NCBI GenBank assembly: GCA_007827375.1
Contig: VISH01000001.1
Span: forward strand, 1,426,001-1,490,000
Length of the DNA stretch: 64,000 nt
Direction: 5' to 3'
From: Alteromonadaceae bacterium 2753L.S.0a.02
GTDB taxonomy: Bacteria > Pseudomonadota > Gammaproteobacteria > Pseudomonadales > Cellvibrionaceae
A program made the translations under genes and the position numbers. This document shows, in pieces, positions 52,478 to 61,183 of this stretch. The notes under the pieces were generated by a model, which saw only the letters and a list, made by a program, of their open reading frames with translations, did no database searches and was not told the origin of the DNA. Each line of letters opens with the position of its first letter. The first letter of the stretch is position 1.

Positions 52478-52876
52478 ATGAATAAAGATATATACAAAGC
52501 TCCCGAGAGCAATATGGTGCTGCATCCAGAGGATATGCGCACGCCTGGTAAAATTATTAAAGGCATCATTTTTTCGATAATTCCGATATTGCTCTACTCT
52601 GGTTTAAATAACGCGGTAAGGCGTTTTACAGCCGTGTTTAAAGAATACGAAGCCGATCTGCCTTTTGTGACACAAATAATTATGATATCGCAGGGTATCT
52701 ATGTGTGGTTGGTGCTCTGGAATTTATTTGTTTTTATGTTATGGCTGGGGTCTTTGCTGTTAAACAAGAAAACCAGATTAAGCTACAAGTGGGTGCGTAT
52801 CCATTTTTATTTGGGTATTGCACTATTTGTTATGGTTATGGTTGCGATGTATTTGCCAGTCTTTAGCTTGGTATAA
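52478..52876 (+). CDS. Small membrane protein, unknown
   Basis: A 132-residue protein from MNKDIYKAPESNMVLHPEDM with about three membrane helices (IIKGIIFSIIPILLYSGL, IYVWLVLWNLFVFMLWLGSL, YLGIALFVMVMVAMYLPVFS). The DIYKAPESN-type N-terminus is common in small integral-membrane proteins of unknown function. It lies 52 bp upstream of the AHH-nuclease gene and in the same direction. Confidence 0.7.
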   Translation: MNKDIYKAPESNMVLHPEDMRTPGKIIKGIIFSIIPILLYSGLNNAVRRFTAVFKEYEADLPFVTQIIMISQGIYVWLVLWNLFVFMLWLGSLLLNKKTRLSYKWVRIHFYLGIALFVMVMVAMYLPVFSLV

Positions 52877-52928
52877 GATATTTAAGGGCGGAAACAATCG
52901 CTTGTCACCTAGAAAATGGGCAATAAAC

Positions 52929-53279
52929 ATGAATAAAATAGACCCTAAGCCTCATGAGGATTGTCATCCACACCATATTGTAAGCGGAGGCCACCCTGAC
53001 GCGGAGCGTGTCCGTTTTTTGCTCTCAGCTTATGGAAGGCATATTGATTATGTAGTGAACGGCTGTTGGCTACCAAAACACATTGATGTGAGGCCTAACA
53101 TGCCGAAGCGCTTACGTGGTGCTGTGCCACATGCCAATATACATACAGATGCGTATTACACGTGGATAAACGATGAAATTAATTACATTTCTGTTAAAGA
53201 TATAAAATCGCTGGATGAAAAATTGGTAACGATTGCGTTTAAATTACAAACCAACACGGGTAAAAAAGGTATTTGGTGA
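52929..53279 (+). CDS. AHH-family (HNH/Endo VII) nuclease toxin domain, free-standing
   Basis: A 116-residue protein whose sequence fits the AHH toxin nuclease family: HPHHIVSGGHPDAERVRFLL, AYGRHIDYVVNGCWLPKH and HANIHTDAYYTWINDEI. The motif histidines (His15/His16 and HANIH) are the expected catalytic and metal residues. AHH domains usually sit at the C-terminus of large Rhs, CDI or other polymorphic toxins; here there is no delivery domain. The next gene on the same strand probably encodes the immunity protein. Confidence 0.8.
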   Translation: MNKIDPKPHEDCHPHHIVSGGHPDAERVRFLLSAYGRHIDYVVNGCWLPKHIDVRPNMPKRLRGAVPHANIHTDAYYTWINDEINYISVKDIKSLDEKLVTIAFKLQTNTGKKGIW

Positions 53280-53302
53280 GCCAAAAAGAAAGGTGGAAAA
53301 TA

Positions 53303-53866
53303 ATGTTGTATCGTATTTTAGCTGATCGTCGGAATTTCTTTATGATGTCATTCAGCCATGCGTTCATGATGGATTCTTTTAAACGAGGGAAGCCCATTGC
53401 GAATGATCCCTCTCCCGTTCTATATGCCGACGATTGGGTAGCCCCGGATGTAAAATTTGTTGATGGCTATCCAGAGAATAAACAAGAAAAAGCAATGTGC
53501 GACATTTTATACGACATGGGCCACTTGTTTCTAACTGAATATGCCTCAGAAGTTTTGAAAACGTATTTACGGGAAGGTGAGTTACTGCCTGTTACGTATG
53601 ACAATAAAAACGGTTTTATATTTAATCCTCTAAAAATACTTGAGGCTAATACGACAATGAGCCTTCGCGACAATAATGGAGATATTTCTTCTCTGGCTTT
53701 TGATGGTGAGGCACCGGTATTTAAAACTGAATTCGATCGCTATAGCGGTGTTTATTGTAATAGTGAATTTAAAAATGCGATTGAAAAAGCGGGGCTAAAA
53801 GGGGCAGTGTTCAGTGCTGACTTATCGGCTACATTTATTACTGATAATAAGGAAGGCTCGCATTAG
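53303..53866 (+). CDS. Probable immunity protein (Imm11/DUF1629-like)
   Basis: A 187-residue protein starting at MLYRILADRRNFFMMSFSHA behind an AGGTGG ribosome-binding site, 23 bp after the nuclease gene. A GTG that overlaps the toxin stop is an alternative. The C-terminal FKTEFDRYSGVYCNSEFKNA and AGLKGAVFSADLS resemble Imm11/DUF1629-type immunity proteins that sit next to polymorphic toxins. The assignment rests on position plus this resemblance. Confidence 0.65.
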   Translation: MLYRILADRRNFFMMSFSHAFMMDSFKRGKPIANDPSPVLYADDWVAPDVKFVDGYPENKQEKAMCDILYDMGHLFLTEYASEVLKTYLREGELLPVTYDNKNGFIFNPLKILEANTTMSLRDNNGDISSLAFDGEAPVFKTEFDRYSGVYCNSEFKNAIEKAGLKGAVFSADLSATFITDNKEGSH

Positions 53867-53937
53867 TCATCGAATTGAAAATAGTGTCATTTCAGTGGGT
53901 GCTTAATAGTTCTTTGTTGCTGTTAATATAGCGCTAG

Positions 53938-54138
53938 CATTGGGTTTTCCGACAAGCAGATGCTCGAATATCTGGCGGTGTGCCCATACAAGTCAAAAAA
54001 ATCAACGGTGTCCAGGGTGGTAAACTCACCGGTACCTCGGAGGTTGAGTTTCATGGCTTACTTCAACAGTATGGCAAGTCTATAAATTATGGGCTTAATG
54101 AATATTTTGAAGACAGTGACAACCTAGAGGATTTCTAG
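53938..54138 (+). pseudogene. C-terminal coding remnant
   Basis: An open tail without a start codon reads GGVPIQVKKINGVQGGKLTG, SEVEFHGLLQQYGKSINYGL, NEYFEDSDNLEDF and then a stop; a TAG closes the frame just upstream. It looks like the end of a lost toxin- or immunity-associated gene, consistent with rearrangement at this locus. The family is not identified. Confidence 0.45.
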
Positions 54139-54149
54139 TACCGGCTGGA

Positions 54150-54345
54150 AGAAGTACTGTCAATAAGCCCTGGCAAGCGCTCTTTCCGGTAAAGCCACCC
54201 CGCATCGCAAGCCCTCCAACTGGGCGTCAGCATTTCTTCAACCTGCACGAAATCAAAAAGCCCCTCGCGGGAATCAAAGCCTGAGTCCTGCCATTACAGC
54301 TCTGATTCTGCTGTGCCCATGGTATTTGGGATACGCTAAAGGGAT
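54150..54345 (-). pseudogene. Decayed fragment of the DUF3604 gene 3' region
   Basis: About 190 bp aligns by eye with 59271-59452, the C-terminal coding end of the DUF3604 gene, at roughly three-quarters identity (for example CTGGCAAGCG, CTGGGCGTC, AAAAAGC then CTCGCG, GCCTG.GTC.TGCCA, GCTGTGCC.ATGGTAT). It has indels and no open frame. Confidence 0.75.
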
Positions 54346-54538
54346 CTTGCCAGAGGGCTCGCCAGCTCTAAATCCGTGGCAATGTTGGTGATTTTACGGG
54401 TATAGGGCCCGATTAGCGCTGATATATGCTCGATTCAAGCTAGTTCTGGTTCTGAATATGCTAAAACGTTATTATCCGTCAGAATCTCTATAGTATACTT
54501 TGAGTGTACCTAGAGCGTGCCGAAGGGGGGCCAGGAAT
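54346..54538. other. Promoter region of the three-gene operon
   Basis: A 190-bp AT-rich spacer upstream of the 54539 gene, with TATAGTATACTTTGAGTGTACC just before the start region. No gene is seen. Confidence 0.35.
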
Positions 54539-55450
54539 ATGCTTAAGTTATATAACCGACAAAACAATACAAGTTATTCTGAGTTTGCCCTGCTGGTACA
54601 GAAGACTTTGATTGACACTGAAAGGCTATCTCCATCCGCAATTGATGACTATTTATTTGATAACTTTGGCTTTCGCGTTGAATTTAGTGACAATTACATT
54701 GAATTGCCGTTTATTACCAAAGGTCCGTTTCTTATTGGCCAGCGTGACCAGGAACAAGGCCTTACTTTCGTTAAAGAAGATATTCCGATAATCGTTGTAT
54801 CTAACATACCGGGTCATGGGGGTAACAGGAGGCAGGTAATTCAGTACCTGTGGATGCTGCATTCCATCAGTTCGGTGGTTAGTGTTAAAGAGATATATGA
54901 AAAAACGCAGAAGCTAACGCAAGAAGAGTTGAAATCGTTTTCTCAACGTTGGTGCCTGATGAACTTGCATGCTTATAAGTGGATCATGGTTTCAGCTAAT
55001 GTGGATGCAAAAGAGCAAATTTCCAAATATTTAAAAAAGGGGGTGGAATCGCATTCCCGTAACGATAGGCCTTTAGGGGAAATTTGCATGGCGGCGGCTC
55101 AGTTGTTGCCAAAAGCGTATGGCTTAAATTGGGATACCTGTCTTAGTTATGGCGGTATAAGATTTGAGGTTAATGGTGGTGATTTAAGCAGTAGTTTGAT
55201 TCAGCGATCTCCCTTATGTTTTGGTGAGTTGTCACCAGAATATTACGGAGAATGTATGAAAGTTATCACTAAAATTTCTTTGGACTGTTACAAAGATGGT
55301 ATGCCTAAACACTTTCTATTTCAGAAAAAGCTTGGTGATATCGACTATATGTTTATCGGGGTTACGTTTAAAACCGATGAAATAACCGAAAATGGAATTG
55401 CAACATTAAGAACAGTTGGGCTTGTTGCCCCGAAAAATGTAATCTACTAA
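54539..55450 (+). CDS. Uncharacterised 303-residue protein, first gene of three-gene operon
   Basis: A soluble protein starting MLKLYNRQNNTSYSEFALLV with a CCAGGA ribosome-binding site. The middle contains PIIVVSNIPGHGGNRRQVIQ (a Gly-rich loop but not a Walker A motif) and SQRWCLMNLHAYKWIMVSAN. The C-terminus is FLFQKKLGDIDYMFIGVTFK. No family is recognised. It is followed 84 bp later by a small gene that overlaps a membrane-protein gene. All three share low GC and lie between two fragments of the DUF3604 gene, suggesting a horizontally moved module. Confidence 0.65.
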   Translation: MLKLYNRQNNTSYSEFALLVQKTLIDTERLSPSAIDDYLFDNFGFRVEFSDNYIELPFITKGPFLIGQRDQEQGLTFVKEDIPIIVVSNIPGHGGNRRQVIQYLWMLHSISSVVSVKEIYEKTQKLTQEELKSFSQRWCLMNLHAYKWIMVSANVDAKEQISKYLKKGVESHSRNDRPLGEICMAAAQLLPKAYGLNWDTCLSYGGIRFEVNGGDLSSSLIQRSPLCFGELSPEYYGECMKVITKISLDCYKDGMPKHFLFQKKLGDIDYMFIGVTFKTDEITENGIATLRTVGLVAPKNVIY

Positions 55451-55534
55451 CAACAGTAGAGTTTTTATTTATAAAGCAAAAATCGCCATTGTTCAGGTGA
55501 TTTTTGCATGCTTGGGTAAAACTGGAGAAATCAA

Positions 55535-55816
55535 ATGAGTGAAGAACTTAAGTCTGTAACTATGAAGCTTTCGCCTAGAGCAAATAGGAATGCTATGAAG
55601 ATACAACAAGATATGGATCTGGATACGAAAGCCAGTGCGGTGGCTCAATCTCTTGAAGTAGTTGCAACTCTAAGCGATATTGTTGGTTCTGATGGAAGTT
55701 TGGTGGTTGAACAACCAGACGGCACAAAAGTGAGAGTTGTGATACCTGGCTTAAGTGGCGGATCTAAACCAAAGAAGCATGAACAACCTAAGAACTCTGA
55801 GAGTACGCATGTCTGA
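55535..55816 (+). CDS. Small 93-residue protein, antitoxin-like size and character
   Basis: MSEELKSVTMKLSPRANRNA followed by a helical part (MKIQQDMDLDTKASAVAQSL) and a Lys/Glu-rich disordered tail. The N-terminal strand-helix pattern resembles a ribbon-helix-helix DNA-binding protein. It has a TGGAGAAATC ribosome-binding site. It overlaps the next gene by 8 bp. It could be the regulator of this operon, which is inference. Confidence 0.6.
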   Translation: MSEELKSVTMKLSPRANRNAMKIQQDMDLDTKASAVAQSLEVVATLSDIVGSDGSLVVEQPDGTKVRVVIPGLSGGSKPKKHEQPKNSESTHV

Positions 55817-56255
55817 TGATGGAACAATTGTAATTGGAAGCGATAACTCAGCCGACTCAGATTGGGGCAACGAAGGTGGTGATGTTCAAGCGCTTAGCTC
55901 TAAACGAGAGCAAGCTACTGAACTCGAACTTGCCGGTGTAAAAATAGCCTGGGGTGTATTACGCATCCTGGGTATTTTTATATTGGTAAGCTGTTGCATC
56001 TTCGGCATTGTAGAAATAGTGTTCGCTATAAATTACCCGGCTTTGGAATCTGGAGCCATAAAAAACGCGGATATGGCTAACGATTTTATCGTTATCCTTG
56101 AGCACTACAGTAAGCAACGGGATTCTTTTAGAGATTCCTTGTTTAAATTTATTCAGCTGATTGCTATTAATGTATTGTTGCCAGTATTAACCGCGTTATT
56201 AGGCTACATTTTCGGAACTAAAAGTCGCCAGCATTCCAGTAGGCAATCCGACTAG
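55809..56255 (+). CDS. Membrane protein, third gene of three-gene operon
   Basis: A 148-residue protein starting MSDDGTIVIGSDNSADSDWG. Two membrane helices lie at about 50-72 (IAWGVLRILGIFILVSCCIF) and about 115-137 (LFKFIQLIAINVLLPVLTAL). A loop with YSKQRDSFRDS between them and a short basic tail complete the protein. Membrane proteins with small cytosolic partners of this kind occur in several effector systems, but nothing here identifies one. Confidence 0.6.
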   Translation: MSDDGTIVIGSDNSADSDWGNEGGDVQALSSKREQATELELAGVKIAWGVLRILGIFILVSCCIFGIVEIVFAINYPALESGAIKNADMANDFIVILEHYSKQRDSFRDSLFKFIQLIAINVLLPVLTALLGYIFGTKSRQHSSRQSD

Positions 56256-56367
56256 CTAAACTTTGGTTGGTGAAAACTCGTCAATAGAAGTTAAAAATAT
56301 AGCAAACGTCGCAGTGTGGATAGGAGTTTGTTGTTCTGTATGAGAATGCAGTGATAACAGCGTAAAT

Positions 56368-56420
56368 TCTTTTAATTCCGCTGTGCCGATGGTATGCGTT
56401 CATTGAGCGCTTACAGTTTT
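56368..56420 (-). pseudogene. Second short fragment of the DUF3604 gene 3' region
   Basis: A 27-bp segment (56369-56395) is identical to 59416-59442 in the DUF3604 gene (it begins CTTTTAATTCCGCTGTGCCG). Similarity continues through CGCTTAC. The same part is also present, diverged, in the fragment at 54150-54345. Confidence 0.8.
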
Positions 56421-56442
56421 GCAAACTGTTTTGCGCAGAGAA

Positions 56443-56466
56443 AACCCGCTGCTCGTGCAGCGGGTT
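56443..56466 (-). terminator. Terminator-like hairpin downstream of the zinc-peptidase operon
   Basis: AACCCGCTGC / GCAGCGGGTT stem with a 4-nt loop, 40 bp past the stop of the gene at 56506-57789. Confidence 0.75.
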
Positions 56467-56505
56467 GAGAGCTTACATAGCGTTGGAAAAGGTCGCGATT
56501 ATTAA

Positions 56506-57789
56506 TTAGGTGTCAGTTTGTGCACCCAGGCAGTTGTGATCAATAAAGGTTTCTTCAAACGCTCCTGAAAAACGACTGTCATTATTACGGTAGTAGTCTT
56601 TCGCGTTTACACCGTCTGAGCCGGATTCATAGTCGTCGCCATTGCCAGTGCCGTTGGGAAATTCATCCCAGCCATTTGCAATAAAGGTGGTGCTGGAATT
56701 CTTTGCATCATCTCCACTGGCGGGGGAGACGTCACCTTCGTTGTTGGCATCGTCCAGATCCCAGAAGGCTTTAGCCACCTGAAGCTCAGTATGGGCGCTG
56801 TCGGAGCAGCTGGATTTGGCGGGTGTTGCGTTTTCGAAATTGTAACCCCAGCCGTAAGGCACTGAACTGCTGTTGCTTGGGCTGTACCAACTCACTACGC
56901 CGACATAGTCCGCCCAACCTTCTGTGGTTGCACAGGATTCATACTCAATGCTCGTAAGGCTGTGACCACTGCCATTGCGGCTGCAATCGTCGCGCAGATT
57001 ATCCTGGTTAAACAATTGCATTTGCAGTACATGGCCGAATTCATGGGGGGCGACTTTACCACTGGTTACGCTGGAGTCGTCGTCGATATCAAACACCGTT
57101 TGGCTGAGGGCGCGGCTGCTACCACAACCATTCGGGTCGCAGGGATAACGCATTTTTACGTTGTGATCCATGATGCCGCCATACACTTGCAGGGCATGTT
57201 GCACCGAATCCAATGCCATTATGCGTTTTGCGCGCTGTGTGGAAACGTCTGTAGTGGGTGCCAACCAGCCGTTTTGAACAATGTAACAGGTAGATCCGGC
57301 CGTACAATTCTGAGCTACATAGGCATCGGAGTTTGAACTGCTGCCGTTGCGCCAGCTGGTAACGCTGTGGGCACTGCCATCGTGTTTGGTAGCCTCGACG
57401 ATAACGGAGGTGCCTGAGCTTTTACGGGCTTTGTTAATCCACTTCAGGTAAACGTCTGGATGTGCCTCACCCTTGCTGTAACTGGCATTTTCCCACTCAA
57501 AGGTAATGCACTGCACACCGCCATTTGAGAGATACCAGGTTCCAATTTCTTCGTCGCCACTGCCGTCGCCGGAATCCTTGTCCCAGGCTTCGATGTATTG
57601 GCCTACCATGTCTGTGCGGTTGCTGGTGCAGGGACGCAGAGCACCGCTTACGGATGACGTTGGACAATCACTGCGATCATCCGCGAATTTCATACTAAAA
57701 CAGACGGTTCGTTCCGCAGCAAATGCGCTTTCAACGCCGAGCACGAGTACTGAACATGCTAATACTTTAGCAACACTTAATCGTTTCAT
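56506..57789 (-). CDS. Secreted zinc metallopeptidase-like protein
   Basis: A 427-residue exported protein (signal ending ESAFA). It has a gluzincin-type zinc site: HEFGHVLQ (His249, Glu250, His253) and, 37 residues on, TEGWADYVG with Glu290 as the expected third ligand. Asp- and Ser-rich regions and paired cysteines (CDPNGC, DDCSRNG, ESCATTE) point to calcium and disulfide stabilisation outside the cell. The N-terminal ~200 residues are unassigned. It is second in an operon, 17 bp after a gene for a secreted partner. Confidence 0.8.
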   Translation of the reverse strand: MKRLSVAKVLACSVLVLGVESAFAAERTVCFSMKFADDRSDCPTSSVSGALRPCTSNRTDMVGQYIEAWDKDSGDGSGDEEIGTWYLSNGGVQCITFEWENASYSKGEAHPDVYLKWINKARKSSGTSVIVEATKHDGSAHSVTSWRNGSSSNSDAYVAQNCTAGSTCYIVQNGWLAPTTDVSTQRAKRIMALDSVQHALQVYGGIMDHNVKMRYPCDPNGCGSSRALSQTVFDIDDDSSVTSGKVAPHEFGHVLQMQLFNQDNLRDDCSRNGSGHSLTSIEYESCATTEGWADYVGVVSWYSPSNSSSVPYGWGYNFENATPAKSSCSDSAHTELQVAKAFWDLDDANNEGDVSPASGDDAKNSSTTFIANGWDEFPNGTGNGDDYESGSDGVNAKDYYRNNDSRFSGAFEETFIDHNCLGAQTDT

Positions 57790-57806
57790 TTTTATTCTCC
57801 CTGTTA

Positions 57807-58484
57807 TTAAAGTTCGTCTATTTCAGAACGATCTGATACACGAGCTTTGTCCGCTACGTCGGCTGACTCAACAAGTACGGCTGCAGATCGTTTTTCCTGG
57901 CCCGCGTAAGCACGGCTGCTATCAAATTCAGTTCCTGCTCCGTAGTGATACGTTTCTATTTGGCCCGCACTGTTTTTAACCGCAAAGGTTTTATCCACCG
58001 CGGCGGAATATGCAGACGAACTGATGCGTCGCATTACGCCATTTTTCACCAGATAATAATTCCATTCGCGCATATCGAATTCCTGGCCCTGTAACTGATC
58101 GGCGCTTGCTGGTAATTCAACCGTTATATTTAAGCGTTCGTTGTAATATCCGTCGCGCAGCAAGAGAGAGCGTGACGACTTACCGGATGCGGCATCAATA
58201 TCAATACGTTGCCCCATTTGTAAGCGAGTGTTGTCAGTAACACTGAAGCTGGATTGATGAATGTTTTCTATAGCGCGTGTTGAGCCGCGCAAGTTCGCGT
58301 CGCTGGAAACCCGCGTTATTTTGCGATCCAGACTGACACGCTCAACTTTTTGGTTAATTTTTAAAAAGCCCGATCCGGTATCCTTATTAAATTGCACTGG
58401 TAATGAGGGTTCAGTTGCCTGAACCGATAAAGACAAGACACAGGCAATAGCCAATCCCGCAGATGAAAAAACCTTTAGTTTCAT
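57807..58484 (-). CDS. Exported protein encoded with zinc peptidase, unknown
   Basis: A 225-residue exported protein (signal ending LSVQA). It is beta-rich with SLDRKITRVSSDANLRG, GYYNERLNITVELPASADQL and FDMREWNYYLVKNGVMRRIS. It has no family I recognise. It precedes the secreted zinc peptidase gene by 17 bp on the same strand; a role as chaperone, pro-region in trans or inhibitor is possible but inferred only from gene order. Confidence 0.65.
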   Translation of the reverse strand: MKLKVFSSAGLAIACVLSLSVQATEPSLPVQFNKDTGSGFLKINQKVERVSLDRKITRVSSDANLRGSTRAIENIHQSSFSVTDNTRLQMGQRIDIDAASGKSSRSLLLRDGYYNERLNITVELPASADQLQGQEFDMREWNYYLVKNGVMRRISSSAYSAAVDKTFAVKNSAGQIETYHYGAGTEFDSSRAYAGQEKRSAAVLVESADVADKARVSDRSEIDEL

Positions 58485-59230
58485 ATTACGATCCTCGTAA
58501 AAATTATTGTCAGGTACACATCCGTTGCCCGCAATACGATGGGGGCGTCAAATAGTAGGATGTTGATAATTTTTTAACAAGCGTGATTTCACACTTTATA
58601 TACTTAACACGTTATTTGTCATTAATAGTGGCGCATTGGCGCTGAGGTTTTTTCGTCGCAAATTTCCTAAAATTCGGATAGCAAAAAACGCTGTGTAAAC
58701 GTTAATTATAATTTCTGTTCTGCATATTCATGAACAAAATACCTAGGCGATAGTTAATGTAAAGATCACTGTGTTCTAATCGCCGAATAGAAAAATATTT
58801 GGCTGGCTATGATAATTGGGAATATTAAGCGGAAACTTAGATGAAAATGTTAAGTGGCTGAGATAGCGCTGTGGGAGCGACTGGCACGCAAAAAAAGCGC
58901 GAATAAATCAGTGCCAATAGACCCTAATGATGTGGTGGAATATCGACAGTGATTTAACCACAAAAAATATGCATGTATGTTGGTGAACCTTGCATCAAAC
59001 GTGATGAGAGGAGGTTTGATTTGGTGACATTCGTGATCAAATAAAAAACCACTATCTGGAAAGACTGGTATTCCAAAAAAAACAATCGAATATTAAAAAA
59101 GCTTAACGGATGAGATTGTTAGAAATGAAATAAGTAGCCGCTTAATCGCTATTATTAAAGAGATTTTAATGCCCTTTTAATGCATTACGGCTGAAGTGCC
59201 CCGCAGGGCACAAGATTTCAAATAAAAAAA
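58485..59230. other. Long gene-poor stretch
   Basis: A 745-bp AT-rich spacer between the zinc-peptidase operon promoter and the end of the DUF3604 operon. No gene is supported. A GTGCCC-CGCA-GGGCAC stem at 59196-59211 lies just past the DUF3604 stop and may terminate that operon. Confidence 0.5.
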
Positions 59231-61090
59231 CTAGGGCAAATACCAAACCGGAGAGGTCACCGCAAACTCCTGTACACTGGCAAGCGCGCCTTCCGGCAAA
59301 GCGACCCCAAAGCGCAGTGCATCATAAACCATCCAGCTGGGCGTCGGTATTTCCACTACCCGCACATAATAAAAAGCGCGCTCGCGAGGGTCGAAGCCTG
59401 GGTCTTGCCACAATACTTTTAATTCCGCTGTGCCGATGGTATTCGTCCATTGGGCGCTTACGGTGTTTACGGTATTGCCGACAGCTGTATGACACAAGCC
59501 GTCCGCTTCGATGCTGCGCTTGTCGCTTACAGCAATATCGTAAACCCGCTCGTGTAATTGGCCTTTGGAATCTTCCCAGCCTTTTACCATTTGCAGTCGA
59601 TCCAGGTTGGCGCCTTCCGGGTCTTTATTGGCTTGAACAATAAATTGTGGCGCGCGATTGGCGGGGGCACGATACAGGTCGCCGCCCATAGCCACGCCTT
59701 TGCGATAACCGTTAATGGTGAAGGCATTGCTTTGTAAATCGCCTTCAGAAAAGTTCCAACCGCCAAAAACCCGCACGCGAATTCGCGAGCCGCTGCTTGC
59801 ATAGACTTCTTTACGTTCCATGGCATCGAACAGGGCTTCGCGGGTATTTTCTCTCGCCCATACGGCGGTGAGACCAGCCGATAACTGTTGCCAGGGTTTG
59901 GCGGTTGGAGAGGAGGAATTTTCGTTGGCAATGCTTGCGGCCGAAAAACGCTCGGCGCTGGGTTCTGTGTTTACGGTATTGCCGTAAAAATTATTTTCCC
60001 GCGCGGAGGCTAAACCATTGAGGCTGCCACTGGCGCCGATAAAGCCGAATTTATAGGGGTTGTGTTTAAATTTGCCGAATAAATTCAGGCCGTTTTTTAA
60101 ACCTTCGCGGGCGTAGTCGGCATTAGCTGGGGCAGTGAAACCTTGCACAGTGGCCAAGCTGGCAGATTCGCTCGTGCCGTGTTGTTGCACCACCTCGTAT
60201 AAAGGCTCCCATTTTGCGCGCAGTTCGGTGTAATTGCTGGTAATGCGTGAACCGTCGAAGCGGTTGCGATAGGGGAACAGCGTTTTGCTCGCCAAGGGGG
60301 CGCTGTGAGAAATCGAAAGTACATCGCCGGCGGTTTTATCTTCGTAGCTCTGCATCCATTGCCATAAATCCAGCGGATCGTTACTGCCTTCCTTGCCGGT
60401 TGTAAAGGGCGTAATGCGTTTGATGGTATCCGCACCATCTCTGAATAAAACAACGCGATTTAAGGGCAAGCCATTAAATTGCGCCGGCCATTCAAAACCC
60501 ATAAAAGCACTGAACACGCCGGGCTTGTTATAGCTATCCACCATTTCAGCGCTGTGTTGCCACACGCGTTTATAGGCCGTGGAAGACGGTAAAAGCTGCA
60601 ACGACGCTTCCAGGGTGCCGGTTTGCAATTTATCACTTAAATTTTGCAAGGCGGCTTTTTCACTGGTACCGCCCTGCTGTAATTCCCTGGCCAGTTGTGC
60701 GTTAATCGCGCCGGCGCGACTAAAGTCACTGTTATTGCTGTACAACAATTGCAGTAAGCCGTAGTTGTCGCTGCTGTCGCTGAGGGCTACCCAATCCAAG
60801 GGGCGCGCCCTTTGCGCAGCAACACCGCTGCTGGACATAAGCTTATCACCCCGGGCAAATTGCAATACCGCTTCTGGCCCAAGTCGATTACCCAATAGCG
60901 CCGCCTGTGTGCTCAACGACGAATGCACATGGGCATCGCCCCAATACACCTGGGTGGCATGGCTTTGCTCGGCATAGGGCGAAAAAAGTTTTTGTGACTC
61001 GGCTTGCGCTAAACCGAGCGGCGTGACTAAAGCACCGCTTACTGCCAATACATTTAGCGATATTTTTTTGACTGCAAAACAACTGAGCAT
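59231..61090 (-). CDS. DUF3604-family exported protein
   Basis: About 619 residues. The ATG at 61090 (MLSCFAVKKISLNVLAVSGA) gives a signal peptide ending near LAQA. The DUF3604 signature is present: YWGDAHVHSSLS near the N-terminus and LDWVALSDSSDNYGLLQLL, with His and Asp residues arranged as in PHP-like metal sites. The family is of unproven function but its fold suggests a metal-dependent hydrolase. Its 3' end also exists as two decayed copies at 54.2 and 56.4 kb. It is last in an operon with a PPC lipoprotein upstream. Confidence 0.85.
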   Translation of the reverse strand: MLSCFAVKKISLNVLAVSGALVTPLGLAQAESQKLFSPYAEQSHATQVYWGDAHVHSSLSTQAALLGNRLGPEAVLQFARGDKLMSSSGVAAQRARPLDWVALSDSSDNYGLLQLLYSNNSDFSRAGAINAQLARELQQGGTSEKAALQNLSDKLQTGTLEASLQLLPSSTAYKRVWQHSAEMVDSYNKPGVFSAFMGFEWPAQFNGLPLNRVVLFRDGADTIKRITPFTTGKEGSNDPLDLWQWMQSYEDKTAGDVLSISHSAPLASKTLFPYRNRFDGSRITSNYTELRAKWEPLYEVVQQHGTSESASLATVQGFTAPANADYAREGLKNGLNLFGKFKHNPYKFGFIGASGSLNGLASARENNFYGNTVNTEPSAERFSAASIANENSSSPTAKPWQQLSAGLTAVWARENTREALFDAMERKEVYASSGSRIRVRVFGGWNFSEGDLQSNAFTINGYRKGVAMGGDLYRAPANRAPQFIVQANKDPEGANLDRLQMVKGWEDSKGQLHERVYDIAVSDKRSIEADGLCHTAVGNTVNTVSAQWTNTIGTAELKVLWQDPGFDPRERAFYYVRVVEIPTPSWMVYDALRFGVALPEGALASVQEFAVTSPVWYLP

Positions 61091-61183
61091 AATTACTGAA
61101 TACCACCCATCTATAAAAACATGGCTCCGGTGTATGTTGCTGCGACTGTCGCGGTTATCGCGCCAAGCCAATATCAACCAAGC

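Noticed and set aside
60097..60453. Minus-strand frame within the DUF3604 gene region
   Set aside because: It is in another frame of the DUF3604 gene, has no ribosome-binding site and no family resemblance.
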